A stretch of 64,000 nucleotides of DNA from Phytohabitans sp052068095 (lineage in GTDB: Bacteria > Actinomycetota > Actinomycetes > Mycobacteriales > Micromonosporaceae), in contig NZ_JBQHDG010000007.1 in the NCBI RefSeq assembly GCF_052068095.1, positions 124,001 to 188,000 of the forward strand, read 5' to 3'. Below the pieces are notes generated by a model. That model did not search any database, had not been told where the DNA came from, and saw nothing but the letters and a program-made list of their open reading frames with translations. Made by a program: the position numbers and the translations under genes. This document shows, piece after piece, positions 23,827 through 33,020 of this stretch (positions are counted from its first letter, which is position 1; every line of letters starts with the position of its first letter).

Positions 23827-25248
23827 CTAGCTGGTCGGGAAGTTGTCCGGGGTGCGGACGCGGTCGCGTACCCAGGCGCCGGCGGGCTTGAGCCGGCTGG
23901 TGCCGGTAAACGTGCCGTTGGGGCAGGTGCCCGCGGTGAAGACGGCGCCGGACCGTCCGTCGTCGGAGAAGTTCCAGTTGACCCAGCTGATCTTCTTCTG
24001 GGCCATCAGGTCGAGGTACGCCTGCGACTGGGTGAAGTTGTTGCCGCCGTCGCCGGACGCGGTCTGCGTGCCGAACTCGGTGACGAACATGGGGATCCGG
24101 TCGGCGGCGCGGGACAGCGTGTTCAGGTAGGAGCTGCCGTGCGAGGCCGCGTAGAAGTGGAACGTGTACATGATGTTGGTGGCGTTGACCGGGTTGTTGA
24201 CGACCTCGGTCTCGCTGGCGCCGTCCGACACGCCCAGCGACGACCACGCCCTCGTGCCGAGCAGGACGACCGCGTCGGGGTCCTGCGCCCGGATCACCGG
24301 GATGATCTGGTGGTGGTAGTTGCGGATGGTCGACCACGAGACGCCGTTGGGCTCGTTCGCGACCTCGTAGATGACGTTGGTCTTGCTGTTGTGCCGGCTG
24401 GCGATCTCGGTGAAGAACGTCTTCGCCCGCGCGAGGTTGAAGTGGGGGTCACCGGGGTCCAGCATGTGCCAGTCCACAATGGCGTACATGCCGCGTGCGG
24501 TCGCCATCTCGATGAGGTTGTGCACGCGGTCGGTGAAGAGCCGCGGGTTGGTCTCGTACCCGTCCTCCTGGATGTACATGGAGATGCGCAGCACGTCCGC
24601 CTTCCAGTCGTTGGCGAGCGCGTCCAGCGAGGCGCCGTTCAGGCACTGGTAGTACCACTGGAGCCCGTGCGAAGACATGCCGCGCAGCTGGATCGGCCGG
24701 TTGTACTGGTTGCACAGGTTGACGCCGCACACGTGCAGCTGGCCGTTGACCGCCACCGGGGTGCCGCCGCTGGGCGGGGTGCCGGCGTCCACGTCGACGT
24801 AGTCGATGTTCGCCGGGCCGTTCGCCGTCGTCGCCGCGACGCGGATCGTGTTGGTGCCCGCGGTCAGGTTGGCCGTCAACGTCTTGGTGGCCCACGCCGT
24901 CCAGGCGCCGGTGCCGTTGAACGCGCTGGCCGACTGCACCACCGACCCGTTCACGCTGATGTCCGCCGGCCGGTTGGCCGTCGTGCCGTTCGCGTACCGG
25001 ATGCCGATCGTCGCGGTGCCGGCGCTCGCCGCGTCCACAGTGAACTGGGCGAACGCTCCGACCGCGTTGGTCGCGTTGCAGAACCCGCTGCCGGAAAACC
25101 CGGCGTGGTTGGCGTCGATCGTGCCGCCGCACTGTGCCGGAGCGCTTTCCGCCTCGTAGCGCGTCGGCGCGGCGTACGCCGCGGACTGTACAGCTACGGC
25201 CAGCAGCAGGGCTGCACCCAGCAGGGCCGCACCTCTCTTCCCGTTCAC
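23827..25248 (-). CDS. Secreted CBM35-GH5 endoglucanase
   Basis: The 473-aa protein has a signal peptide (GAALLGAALLLAVAVQSAAYA), a CBM35 (about residues 28-158; RYEAESAPAQCGGTIDANHA) and a GH5 (subfamily 2-like) barrel. The acid/base Glu is in YEVANEPNG (about 298) and the nucleophile in MFVTEFGTQ (about 389); LRGMSSHGLQWYYQC is typical of GH5 cellulases. It cuts beta-1,4-glucan outside the cell. GTG 25248 has AGGAGAG upstream, partly inside the intergenic 12 bp after the PQQ dehydrogenase stop, so the two form one operon. Confidence 0.9.
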   Translation of the reverse strand: MNGKRGAALLGAALLLAVAVQSAAYAAPTRYEAESAPAQCGGTIDANHAGFSGSGFCNATNAVGAFAQFTVDAASAGTATIGIRYANGTTANRPADISVNGSVVQSASAFNGTGAWTAWATKTLTANLTAGTNTIRVAATTANGPANIDYVDVDAGTPPSGGTPVAVNGQLHVCGVNLCNQYNRPIQLRGMSSHGLQWYYQCLNGASLDALANDWKADVLRISMYIQEDGYETNPRLFTDRVHNLIEMATARGMYAIVDWHMLDPGDPHFNLARAKTFFTEIASRHNSKTNVIYEVANEPNGVSWSTIRNYHHQIIPVIRAQDPDAVVLLGTRAWSSLGVSDGASETEVVNNPVNATNIMYTFHFYAASHGSSYLNTLSRAADRIPMFVTEFGTQTASGDGGNNFTQSQAYLDLMAQKKISWVNWNFSDDGRSGAVFTAGTCPNGTFTGTSRLKPAGAWVRDRVRTPDNFPTS

Positions 25249-25260
25249 GGACCACTCTCC

Positions 25261-27702
25261 TTATTGGATGTTGGAACGGCGGATGGCGTCGGGGCTGCCG
25301 TCGCCGTTGTTGTCCTCGTTGGTGGTGCCAAACCAGATCGCGTTCGCGCCGGGCACCTTCTCGACCGCGCGTAGGCGGCCGTAGGTGCTCACGAAGTAGG
25401 CCGAGGTGGTCCCGGCGCTGGTGCCGTTGAGCTCGACACGCCACAGCCGCTGGCCGCGCAGCGCCGCCATGTACACGGTGTCGTTGACGATCGCGATGCC
25501 GCTCGGCGAGGCCTGCGCGACGCCCCACGTCTTCTTGGGGTTCTCCATCCCGGCGGTGCCGCAGCTGCCCTCGCAGTCGGGCCAGCCGTAGTTGCGGCCG
25601 GACAGGATCAGGTTGAGCTCGTCGGCGCTGCTGTTGCCGAGCTCCGACGACCACAGCCGCCCGGCGGAGTCCCAGGCGAGACCCTGCGGGTTGCGGTGGC
25701 CGTACGAGTAGACGCGGGTGCCGAACGGGTTGCCCGGCGCCGCCGCACCGGTCTTGGTGATCCGCAGGATCTTGCCGTTGAGCGAGTTGCGGTCCTGGGC
25801 GAGGCTGGGCTGCTGCGCCTCGCCGGTGGTGACGTAGAGGAACCCGTCCGGTCCGAACTTGATCCGGCCGCCGTTGTGATAGCGGTTGCTGCGGATCGTG
25901 CCGCCCAGGTCGAGCACCGCGCGGCTGGACAGGGTACTGCCGTTGAACGCCATCCGCACGACGCGGTTGGCCGTGGTGCCGCCGTCGTTGGCGGTGTGCA
26001 TGAAGAAGACGTCCTGGTCGGTGGTGCCGTTCCAGGTCGGCGACAGAGCCACGCCCATGAGGCCGCCCTCGCCGTCGGTGGTGACGCTGTTGGGCACGGT
26101 GCCGACCTGGGTCCTGGTGCCGGTCGGCGTGAGCTTGAAGACGCGGAACGTGTCCCGCTCGGTCACCAGGGCGGCGGAGCCGTCGGGATACCAGGAGATG
26201 TCCCACGGAATGTCCCAGTTGGACGGTCCGACAGTCGTGGGTGACTGCGGGGTGCCGCGGCTGCACGCGCCGGTCGTGAACGTCACCGCGTTGCTCGGGT
26301 TGGAGCGGTTGCCGGCCGCGTCTCTGGCCCGGACCCGCAGGGTGTACGCCGTGTCGCAGGTGAGGCCGGTGACCGTGGTGCTGGTCGCCGTGCCGCTCAC
26401 CGTGTGGATGACGGTGCCGCTGGCGTCGACCACCTCGTACCCCGTGACGGCACGGTTGTCGGTGGCGGCTCCCCAGGTCAGGTTCACGGAGGTCTGGGTG
26501 ACCGTGGCGGAGGTGAGGTTGGTCGGCGCGGTCGGCGGTGTCGGGTCGTCGATCGCCAGGGTCTTGCACAGCACCTCGGGGCTGGTGTCCGAGACGTTGC
26601 CGGCGGCGTCGCGGGCGAAGACCGAGATCTGGTACTGGAAGTTGGGCTGGAGCCCGGTCAGGTGGAACGGCGGCGCGGGCGGCGACGGGGCGGTGGCGAT
26701 CTGCGTGCCCAGGTTGAAGATGTCGTAGGCGACGACGCCGGTGTCGTCGCTCGACGCCGGCCAGGCCAGGTCCATTTCGGACTCACCTATCCCGCTGCAC
26801 GTCGGCTGGCCGGGAGCCGTCGGCCGCTGCGTGTCGACCGGGGCGGCCACCCGCAGGCGGTCCAGGTTGGGCCCGCCGCCGGCGGTGGTCGACGCGAGGG
26901 CGATCGTGTTGCCGCCGCTGGCGAGGTTGACGTTGACGGTCTGGGTGCCCCAGGTCGTCCAGGCGCCCGTGCCTTCGAACTGGATGGTCGCCGCGGTGCT
27001 GCCGTTGACGGTCAGGGTCATCGGGCGCACCGCCGCCGTGCCGTTGGCGTAGCGCACCTCGACGCCGTACGAGCCGGCCGTGCCCGGATTGCCGACCGTG
27101 CACGTGATGCCGCTGCCGGACACGTTGTCGCCGTTGACGAAGCCGGTGCCGGTGAAGCCGGCGTGGTTGGACTCGACGACGCCCTGGTTGATCGTGCAGC
27201 TCTCCGCCTGGTACTCGGTGAACTGCTGGGGCGGGGCGACTTCGAAGTCGACGTAGTCGAGGTTTGGCGGTCCGTTGGCCGTCGTGCCCTGGATCCGGAT
27301 GGTGTTGCCGCCCGAGCTGACCTGGGCCGTCACGGTCTTGGTGGCCCAGGTGCTCCACGCCCCGGTCGACGGAAACGACGACGCGCCCTGCACCACCGTG
27401 CCGTTGACGAGGACGTCGGCGCCGCGGTCCGCCGTCGTGCCGTTCGCGTACCGGATCTGGATGGTCGCCGTGCCCGCGTTGGGCGCGCTCACGGTGAACT
27501 GCGCGAACCCGCCGACCGCGTTGGCGGCGTTGCAGAAGCCGCTGCCCGAGAAGCCGGCGTGGTTGGAGTCGATGGTGCCGTCACACTGTGCCGGCGCGCT
27601 TTCCGCCTCGTACCGGCTCGGTGCCGCCTGCGCGGCGCTCACCGGCGCGACGACGATCAGCGCCACCGAGGCGACGAGTGCGGCGGCCTTGCGTCGTTTC
27701 AT
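25261..27702 (-). CDS. Secreted PQQ-dependent sugar dehydrogenase with two CBM35 and two FN3 domains
   Basis: The 813-aa protein: signal peptide (1-26), CBM35 (28-155, nearly identical in pattern to that of the neighbouring endoglucanase), a second more diverged CBM35 (165-285), two fibronectin III domains (295-480) and a six-bladed glucose/sorbosone dehydrogenase propeller (about 490-813; WDIPWDISWYPDGSAALVTE, YHNGGRIKFGPDGFLYVTTG, YSYGHRNPQGLAWD, NYGWPDCEG). It would oxidise sugars at polysaccharide surfaces. ATG 27702 follows AGGAGA. It is first in an operon with the GH5 endoglucanase, 12 bp downstream. Confidence 0.88.
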   Translation of the reverse strand: MKRRKAAALVASVALIVVAPVSAAQAAPSRYEAESAPAQCDGTIDSNHAGFSGSGFCNAANAVGGFAQFTVSAPNAGTATIQIRYANGTTADRGADVLVNGTVVQGASSFPSTGAWSTWATKTVTAQVSSGGNTIRIQGTTANGPPNLDYVDFEVAPPQQFTEYQAESCTINQGVVESNHAGFTGTGFVNGDNVSGSGITCTVGNPGTAGSYGVEVRYANGTAAVRPMTLTVNGSTAATIQFEGTGAWTTWGTQTVNVNLASGGNTIALASTTAGGGPNLDRLRVAAPVDTQRPTAPGQPTCSGIGESEMDLAWPASSDDTGVVAYDIFNLGTQIATAPSPPAPPFHLTGLQPNFQYQISVFARDAAGNVSDTSPEVLCKTLAIDDPTPPTAPTNLTSATVTQTSVNLTWGAATDNRAVTGYEVVDASGTVIHTVSGTATSTTVTGLTCDTAYTLRVRARDAAGNRSNPSNAVTFTTGACSRGTPQSPTTVGPSNWDIPWDISWYPDGSAALVTERDTFRVFKLTPTGTRTQVGTVPNSVTTDGEGGLMGVALSPTWNGTTDQDVFFMHTANDGGTTANRVVRMAFNGSTLSSRAVLDLGGTIRSNRYHNGGRIKFGPDGFLYVTTGEAQQPSLAQDRNSLNGKILRITKTGAAAPGNPFGTRVYSYGHRNPQGLAWDSAGRLWSSELGNSSADELNLILSGRNYGWPDCEGSCGTAGMENPKKTWGVAQASPSGIAIVNDTVYMAALRGQRLWRVELNGTSAGTTSAYFVSTYGRLRAVEKVPGANAIWFGTTNEDNNGDGSPDAIRRSNIQ

Positions 27703-28108
27703 GATTCTCCTATAGTTAGGAAAGCTGACTAACAGATCGAGGTTAACAAATCCCATTAAAAGATGGAAGATTATGATTCTGCCTCCGTGACCCGCACCGA
27801 CATCGATGCGGGCCACGGAGCCGGGCGACGCCCTGGGCGGCCATGGTCACGTCCAGGCGGTCGAGATCAGGCGGATGGCGTCCACGCTCGCTACCGTTGC
27901 CCGGTGCGACAGAGATCGGATTAGTAAGGAAGCTGGTCCGTTACGGGAGCCTACATATAGGTCCTCATCTACGGAAGGCTCGGCAATAGATGGGATCTCT
28001 AATCAGTTGCCGCCTGGTTGACGTCAGGGATCGTAATCGATACGTTCACGTGGACTGCCGCCGGCAGGGCGACAGCCTTCCACATATGTGTACGGGGTAG
28101 GAGGGCAC
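27703..28108. promoter_or_regulatory. Divergent control region between the PQQ/GH5 operon and the sugar ABC operon
   Basis: This 406-bp gap holds no gene. Related inverted repeats lie at 27715-27733 (GTTAGGAAAGCTGACTAAC) and 27924-27944 (GTAAGGA, then AGCTGG, then TCCGTTAC). A 13-bp-paired hairpin with one mismatch lies at 27783-27820 (arms CTCCGTG/CACGGAG and CCCGCA/TGCGGG). A rightward promoter TTGACG (28018-28023)-17-TACGTT (28041-28046) has a dyad CGTAATCGATACG (28032-28044) over the -10, as for LacI-family control of the ABC operon. Confidence 0.6.
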
Positions 28109-29434
28109 ATGCCACGTCGCTTCCCGATCGCCGTCGTCGCCGCGCTCGCGGTCGCCCTCGCCGGCTGCTCGTCCACCGGAGAGTCGTCCGCACAGGACCC
28201 GGACGCGCCGATCGAGATCTGGATCCGCCAGGCGCCCGGCTCCGACTCGGAGAAGACCGCGCAGCGCCTCGCCGAGGCGTTCACCGCGTCCACCAAGATC
28301 CCGTCGAAGGTGGTGGCCATCTTCGACGACTTCGAGACCAAGCTCCAGCAGCAGGCGGCCCAGCGCCAGCTCCCCGACATCGTCATCAACGACACCGCCC
28401 AGCTGGGCAACATGCAGCAGCAGGGCTGGCTGCGCGAGGTCGACCGGGGCACCATCGGCGGCGGCGACAAGCTCGCCGACCGGGCGTGGAAGGCCGCACA
28501 GGCCGCCGACGGCAAGTACTATGCGATGCCGTTCTCGGCCCAGTCGTTCGCGCTGCTGGTCCGGGCCGACTGGCGGGCGAAGCTGAAGCTTCCGGCGCCG
28601 AAGACCTGGGCCGAGCTGGCCGACCTCGGCACCGCCTTCACCGAGCGCGACCCCGACGGCAACGGCAAGAAGGACACGTACGGCTTCGTCGTGCCCGGCA
28701 CCACCCAGCGCGGCTACATGTCCTGGTACTTCTCCTCGTACCTGTGGGCCAACGGTGGCGACTTCGTCGAAGCGGCCGGCGAGGGCAAGTGGCGACCGGC
28801 CATCAACAACGCCAAGTCGGTGGAGGCCGCGACCTGGCTCAAGGAGCAGTTCTGCACCCGCAAGACGGTCAACCCCGGCGCGGTCAACCTCAACACCACC
28901 AGCTCGCACGAGGTCTTCGAGAAGGGCCAGGCCGGCATCTACCTGGTCGGCCCGTACGTGCTGGCCCGGTTCGTGAAGAGCATGGGCACCGAGAAGATCG
29001 AGGCGATCGAGGTGCCCAAGGGTCCGTCCGGCGGGCCGGGCACGCTCGCCGAGGGTGAGAACGTGTACCTGATGGCCGGCTCGGACAACGAGGCGGGACA
29101 GGTCAAGTTCGCCGAGTTCGCCGCCTCCGTCGAGGGCCAGACGATCGGCATGAACGCCGACAACCCCGGCGCCATCGTCCGCCTGCCGGCGAACACCACA
29201 GTGGACATGGCCACCGTCCGCAAGGACGAGCGCTGGGGCGTCTTCCAGAAGGCGTACGACACCGCCGGCGTCTACACGCCGAACGTGCCCAACTGGGCGC
29301 CGTTCCGCCAGGTCGCGGCCGACGGGCTCAACGCCGTGATGGCCGACTGCGCCTCCGACGTCAGGCAGTCGATGGACCGTCTCGCCGGGCAGCTCGGTGC
29401 GGAGTTGTCCAAACAGGACGTCCAGGCCGCCTGA
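28109..29434 (+). CDS. Sugar ABC transporter substrate-binding lipoprotein (CUT1)
   Basis: The 441-aa protein has a lipobox (ALAGCSS), an extracellular solute-binding fold (IEIWIRQAPGSDSEKTAQRL, LPDIVINDTAQLGNMQQQGW, EVFEKGQAGIYLVGPY), and no enzyme motifs. It would deliver an oligosaccharide, plausibly a cello-oligosaccharide given the divergent cellulase operon. ATG 28109 has AGGAGGG five bases upstream; an ATG 21 bases earlier has no ribosome site. It is first in a three-gene operon. Confidence 0.88.
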   Translation: MPRRFPIAVVAALAVALAGCSSTGESSAQDPDAPIEIWIRQAPGSDSEKTAQRLAEAFTASTKIPSKVVAIFDDFETKLQQQAAQRQLPDIVINDTAQLGNMQQQGWLREVDRGTIGGGDKLADRAWKAAQAADGKYYAMPFSAQSFALLVRADWRAKLKLPAPKTWAELADLGTAFTERDPDGNGKKDTYGFVVPGTTQRGYMSWYFSSYLWANGGDFVEAAGEGKWRPAINNAKSVEAATWLKEQFCTRKTVNPGAVNLNTTSSHEVFEKGQAGIYLVGPYVLARFVKSMGTEKIEAIEVPKGPSGGPGTLAEGENVYLMAGSDNEAGQVKFAEFAASVEGQTIGMNADNPGAIVRLPANTTVDMATVRKDERWGVFQKAYDTAGVYTPNVPNWAPFRQVAADGLNAVMADCASDVRQSMDRLAGQLGAELSKQDVQAA

Positions 29435-29516
29435 TCCGGCCGGTCGGGGGTCCGCGCGCGGCGTGGTGGGCGCCGTTCGCGGGTCCCTGACCGAGCGTTT
29501 GGAAGGAGGACACCGG

Positions 29517-30461
29517 ATGGCGGTGACCACACCTACCGAGGTCGACAAGGGCGGACCGCCCGCGCCGCATCCGCCCACGGCCCGCCGGCGGCGCCGCCGC
29601 CACGGCAGCGCCGCCGTGCCGTGGCTGTTTCTCGCACCCGCCCTGATCCTCTTCCTGTACTTCAAGTTCATCCCCATGGCACAGGGCGTGCGGATGAGCT
29701 TCTTCGAGGTGCGCACCTACCTCGGCGACCGGTGGGTGGGCGGCGACAACTACACCACCATCGTCTCGGACGACGCGTTCACCAGCGCCATCTGGCACAC
29801 GGTCCTGCTGGCGGCCGGCACCACCGCCGGTTCCCTCCTCTTAGGACTGCTGCTCGCGCTGCTCGTCGAGGGCACGGCCCGGCATCTGTGGCTGGTCCGC
29901 ACCGCCGCGTTTCTGCCGGTGGTCACCACCATGGCGGTCATCGCCGAGGTGTGGCGCATCATGTACCACCCGGCGGCCGACGGACCGCTCAACAGCCTCA
30001 TCGGCTGGATCGGCGTCGGCCCCCAGCCGTACCTCGCCGACGAGGACACGTCCCTGGCCTCCATCATGGCCGTCGGCATCTGGCGCGGCGCGCCGTACGA
30101 CATGATGATCTTCCTGGCCGGCCTGGCGGGCGTGGACCGCACGCTGTACGAGTCGGCCGCGGTCGACGGCGCCTCGACGTGGCGGCGCTTCCGCCACGTG
30201 ACCGTGCCGGCGCTGCGGCCGGTGTTCGCGATCCTCTTCACGCTCGCCGCGATCCGCGGGCTGCGCGTCTTCACCGAGGTCTTCCTGCTCACCAACGGCG
30301 CGCCCAACGGCTCGACCGAGGTGCTGATGACCCTCATCTACAAGCTCGGCCTCCAGCGCGGCGAGCTCGGCGTCGCCGCCGCCGGGTCGGTCGTGCTCTT
30401 CCTGGCCACGGCCGCGCTTACCGTCGCCGTCCGCCTCATGCGACGCAGAGGAGAGACATGA
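29517..30461 (+). CDS. Sugar ABC transporter permease (CUT1, MalF-like)
   Basis: The 314-aa protein has six membrane segments and the EAA loop ESAAVDGASTWRRFRHVTVP, where the shared ATPase docks. A basic, proline-rich N-terminus precedes the first helix (AVPWLFLAPALILFLYFKF). ATG 29517 has GGAGG with seven-base spacing. The ATPase is not encoded here; in actinomycetes one MsiK-type ATPase usually serves many such transporters. Confidence 0.9.
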   Translation: MAVTTPTEVDKGGPPAPHPPTARRRRRRHGSAAVPWLFLAPALILFLYFKFIPMAQGVRMSFFEVRTYLGDRWVGGDNYTTIVSDDAFTSAIWHTVLLAAGTTAGSLLLGLLLALLVEGTARHLWLVRTAAFLPVVTTMAVIAEVWRIMYHPAADGPLNSLIGWIGVGPQPYLADEDTSLASIMAVGIWRGAPYDMMIFLAGLAGVDRTLYESAAVDGASTWRRFRHVTVPALRPVFAILFTLAAIRGLRVFTEVFLLTNGAPNGSTEVLMTLIYKLGLQRGELGVAAAGSVVLFLATAALTVAVRLMRRRGET

Positions 30462-31327
30462 GCCAGCGGTACGACAGCGTGCTGGGCCTGGACGCCCGCC
30501 GCGGTCCACTCGCGACGGTCGGCAAGGTGGTGCTGTTCGGCGCCATGGTGATGGTGTTCGCCGGCCCGCTGGTGGCCCTGCTCATCGGGGCGTTCAGCCG
30601 GGTGGTCGACCCGACCAAGTTCTCGCTCGTGCCCGAGGGCGGGTTCACAGTGGACAACTTCGTACGCGCCGAGCAGCGCGGCGTGTACCGGTACCTGTTC
30701 AACTCGCTCGTGGTCGTGGGCCTCGGCCTGCTGCTCCAGATAGCCGTGAGCGTCTTCGCCGCCTACGCCCTGGCCCGCAAGCGGATGCGCGGCGCGGCCG
30801 TGGTGATGCTGCTGATCCTGGCGACGATGATGCTGCCGGAGGAGGTCATCGCGATCCCGCTCTCGGTCGTGCTGGCCGACCTGCCGCCCTTCCACCTCAA
30901 CCTCATCGGCTCGTACGCCGGCATGATCCTGCCGGTCGCCGCGTGGGGCTTCTCCATCCTCGTGATGACCGAGTTCATGAAGGAGGTGCCGGTGGAGCTC
31001 GAGGAGGCGGCGCGCATCGATGGTGCGGGCGAGCTGCGCACGTTCTTCTCGGTGGTCCTGCCGCTGTGCCGCCCGGCGCTCGGCGTCATCGGCGTCTTCG
31101 GCTTCACGATGATCTGGGACCAGTACCTGCTCCCCCTGATCGTCGCGACCGAGCCGTCGCAGTACACGCTGCCCATCGCGTTGCGGACGCTGCGTTCCGA
31201 CGAGGAGGTGGGCATCGGCGTGCTGCTCGCCGCCGCCATGCTCGCGCTGCTGCCGTCGGTGCTGGCGTTCCTGGCGTTCCAGCGGCAGTTCGTCCGCGGC
31301 CTGACGAGCGGCGCCATCAAGGGCTGA
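30458..31327 (+). CDS. Sugar ABC transporter permease (CUT1, MalG-like)
   Basis: The 289-aa protein has six membrane segments and the EAA loop EEAARIDGAGELRTFFSVVL. It overlaps the first permease by four bases (ATGA). It forms the translocation pore with the upstream permease. A short hairpin-like CCGGGACGCCCGG at about 31341 follows the operon, but no convincing terminator is seen. Confidence 0.9.
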   Translation: MSQRYDSVLGLDARRGPLATVGKVVLFGAMVMVFAGPLVALLIGAFSRVVDPTKFSLVPEGGFTVDNFVRAEQRGVYRYLFNSLVVVGLGLLLQIAVSVFAAYALARKRMRGAAVVMLLILATMMLPEEVIAIPLSVVLADLPPFHLNLIGSYAGMILPVAAWGFSILVMTEFMKEVPVELEEAARIDGAGELRTFFSVVLPLCRPALGVIGVFGFTMIWDQYLLPLIVATEPSQYTLPIALRTLRSDEEVGIGVLLAAAMLALLPSVLAFLAFQRQFVRGLTSGAIKG

Positions 31328-31474
31328 CGAGCGGCGTTACCGGGACGCCCGGTCCGCGGTCAGCCCGGCTCGGCATCGCGGCGAGCAAGGTGTCGAGCGC
31401 CTGCTGCGCCGACCCAAGCCTCCCGTAACCGGGTCGAGGTGACCAGGTCGAGGCTGATCGGCCAAGATCGTCGG

Positions 31475-32686
31475 ATGGACATCCAACAGGACGGGGAGGC
31501 GCGGCGGATGCCGGCCGGGTTGGTCGCGCTCGCGCTGGGCAGCTTCGGGATCGGGCTGACCGAGTTCGTCATCGCGGGCCTGCTGCCACAGGTGAGCGGC
31601 GACCTGGGCGTCTCGGAGGCCGCGGCCGGGTGGCTCATCTCGGGATACGCCCTCAGCGTCGCGGTCGGAGCGATCCTGCTGACCGCCGCCACCACCCGCT
31701 TGCACCGCAAGGCCGTCCTCGTCGGGTTGGTGGCGTTGTTCGTGCTCGGCAACCTGCTCTCCGCCGTCGCGCCCAACTACGTCGTGGCGCTGTTCGGCCG
31801 GATCGTCGCCGCGTTGTGCCACGGCTCGTTCTTCGGCATCGGCTCGCTCGTCGCCCGCCGCATGGTGCCGCCGGAGCGGGCCTCACGCGCGGTCGCCGTG
31901 ATGTTCGCCGGGCTGACGGTCGCCAACGTGCTGGGCGTGCCGTTCGGCGCCCTGGTCGGCGAACGCTGGGGTTGGCGCGCCACCTTCTGGGCGATCACCG
32001 GGATCGGCGTGCTGGCCGTGGCCGCCATCGCGGTGTGGGTGCCGGCCTGGGCGGGCGCGGTCAACGAGGCGCACCGGCCGGCCGGGCTTCGCCGCCAGCT
32101 GCGCGCCTTCCGCTCCGGGCAGGTCTGGCTCACCCTCGCCGCGACCGCGCTCGGCTACGGCGGCATGTTCGGCGCGTTCAGCTACATCGCGTACACCTTC
32201 ACCGAGGTCACCGGCTTCTCCAGCGCCGACGTCGCCTGGCTGCTCGTCGTGTACGGCACCGGCCTGGTGATCGGCAACGTCGCCGGTGGGAGGGCGGCCG
32301 ACCGTGACCGCGATCGCACGCTGATCGTGTCGCTGGCCGGACTTGCCGCCACGCTCGCGGCGTTCGGGCTGCTGGCCGGCAGCCGGGTCGCGTCGGTGGT
32401 CCTGATATTCCTGATGGGCGTCTTCGGCTTCGCGAGCGTCCCCGGCATGATCACCCGCGTCACGGACGCCGCCGGCGGCGCCCCGCTCGCCGCCAGCGCC
32501 AACGTATCGGCCTCCAACGTCGGCAACGCCCTGGGCGCCTGGCTCGGCGGCCTCGCCATCACCGCCGGCCTCGGCTACACCGCACCGCTGTACGTAGGCG
32601 CCGCGGTCGTCGCGCTCGGCCTCGCCGTCATGGTGGTCACCGCGGCCTCCGCGGCCGCCAAACCCATGGCGAACACAAAGGTGTGA
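31475..32686 (+). CDS. MFS transporter (DHA1, YdhP/AraJ-like)
   Basis: The 403-aa protein has twelve predicted membrane segments, the early GIGLTEFVIAGLLPQV and the motif GRIVAALCHGSFFGIGSLVA of the DHA1 drug/arabinose exporter group. It probably exports small molecules by proton antiport. Two starts are possible: ATG 31475, with CAAGAT ending six bases before it and no ribosome site (leaderless), or ATG 31508, preceded by GGGGAGG with eight-base spacing. Confidence 0.82.
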   Translation: MDIQQDGEARRMPAGLVALALGSFGIGLTEFVIAGLLPQVSGDLGVSEAAAGWLISGYALSVAVGAILLTAATTRLHRKAVLVGLVALFVLGNLLSAVAPNYVVALFGRIVAALCHGSFFGIGSLVARRMVPPERASRAVAVMFAGLTVANVLGVPFGALVGERWGWRATFWAITGIGVLAVAAIAVWVPAWAGAVNEAHRPAGLRRQLRAFRSGQVWLTLAATALGYGGMFGAFSYIAYTFTEVTGFSSADVAWLLVVYGTGLVIGNVAGGRAADRDRDRTLIVSLAGLAATLAAFGLLAGSRVASVVLIFLMGVFGFASVPGMITRVTDAAGGAPLAASANVSASNVGNALGAWLGGLAITAGLGYTAPLYVGAAVVALGLAVMVVTAASAAAKPMANTKV

Positions 32687-32854
32687 GCTAGATAGCTTCG
32701 GAGTCGGGTGGCGTCAACCCCTATTTAGACAGAGATTTGAGCTACCGCGGCGTCCGTCGTGGTCCAGACCGCTGCTCCCGCGGCCTCACCCATCCGCCGC
32801 TGGTCACGCTCACCCCTGCGCGCCACCGGCGGGGCGTGGACGGCCGGGGAACTC

Positions 32855-32990
32855 GGCTCGCCCTGGCGAGCCGCCGGCCGGGAGCGGTGCCCGCGGGAGC
32901 ATACGGTCCGCGGCTGACGCGGACATGGGCAAAATATGCCTGAAGCAACGCCACGGCGAGCGGCGATCCTGGCCCCGAAAGGTCTCTAGC
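32855..32990 (-). repeat. Dispersed repeat, copy B
   Basis: Read leftward it starts CTAGAGACCTTTCGGGGCC, contains a nested dyad (GCATA...GTCCGCG-TCAGC-CGCGGAC...TATGC) and ends in a perfect 8-bp palindrome around two bases (GGCTCGCC and GGCGAGCC). It matches copy A at 7631-7810 at roughly four bases in five. It lies 30 bp past the stop of the amino-acid-binding protein gene. The rest of the 334-bp gap (32687-32854) shows no gene. Confidence 0.75.
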
Positions 32991-33020
32991 GCGACGGCCG
33001 GCGTGGTGCGGTGGCGCCGG

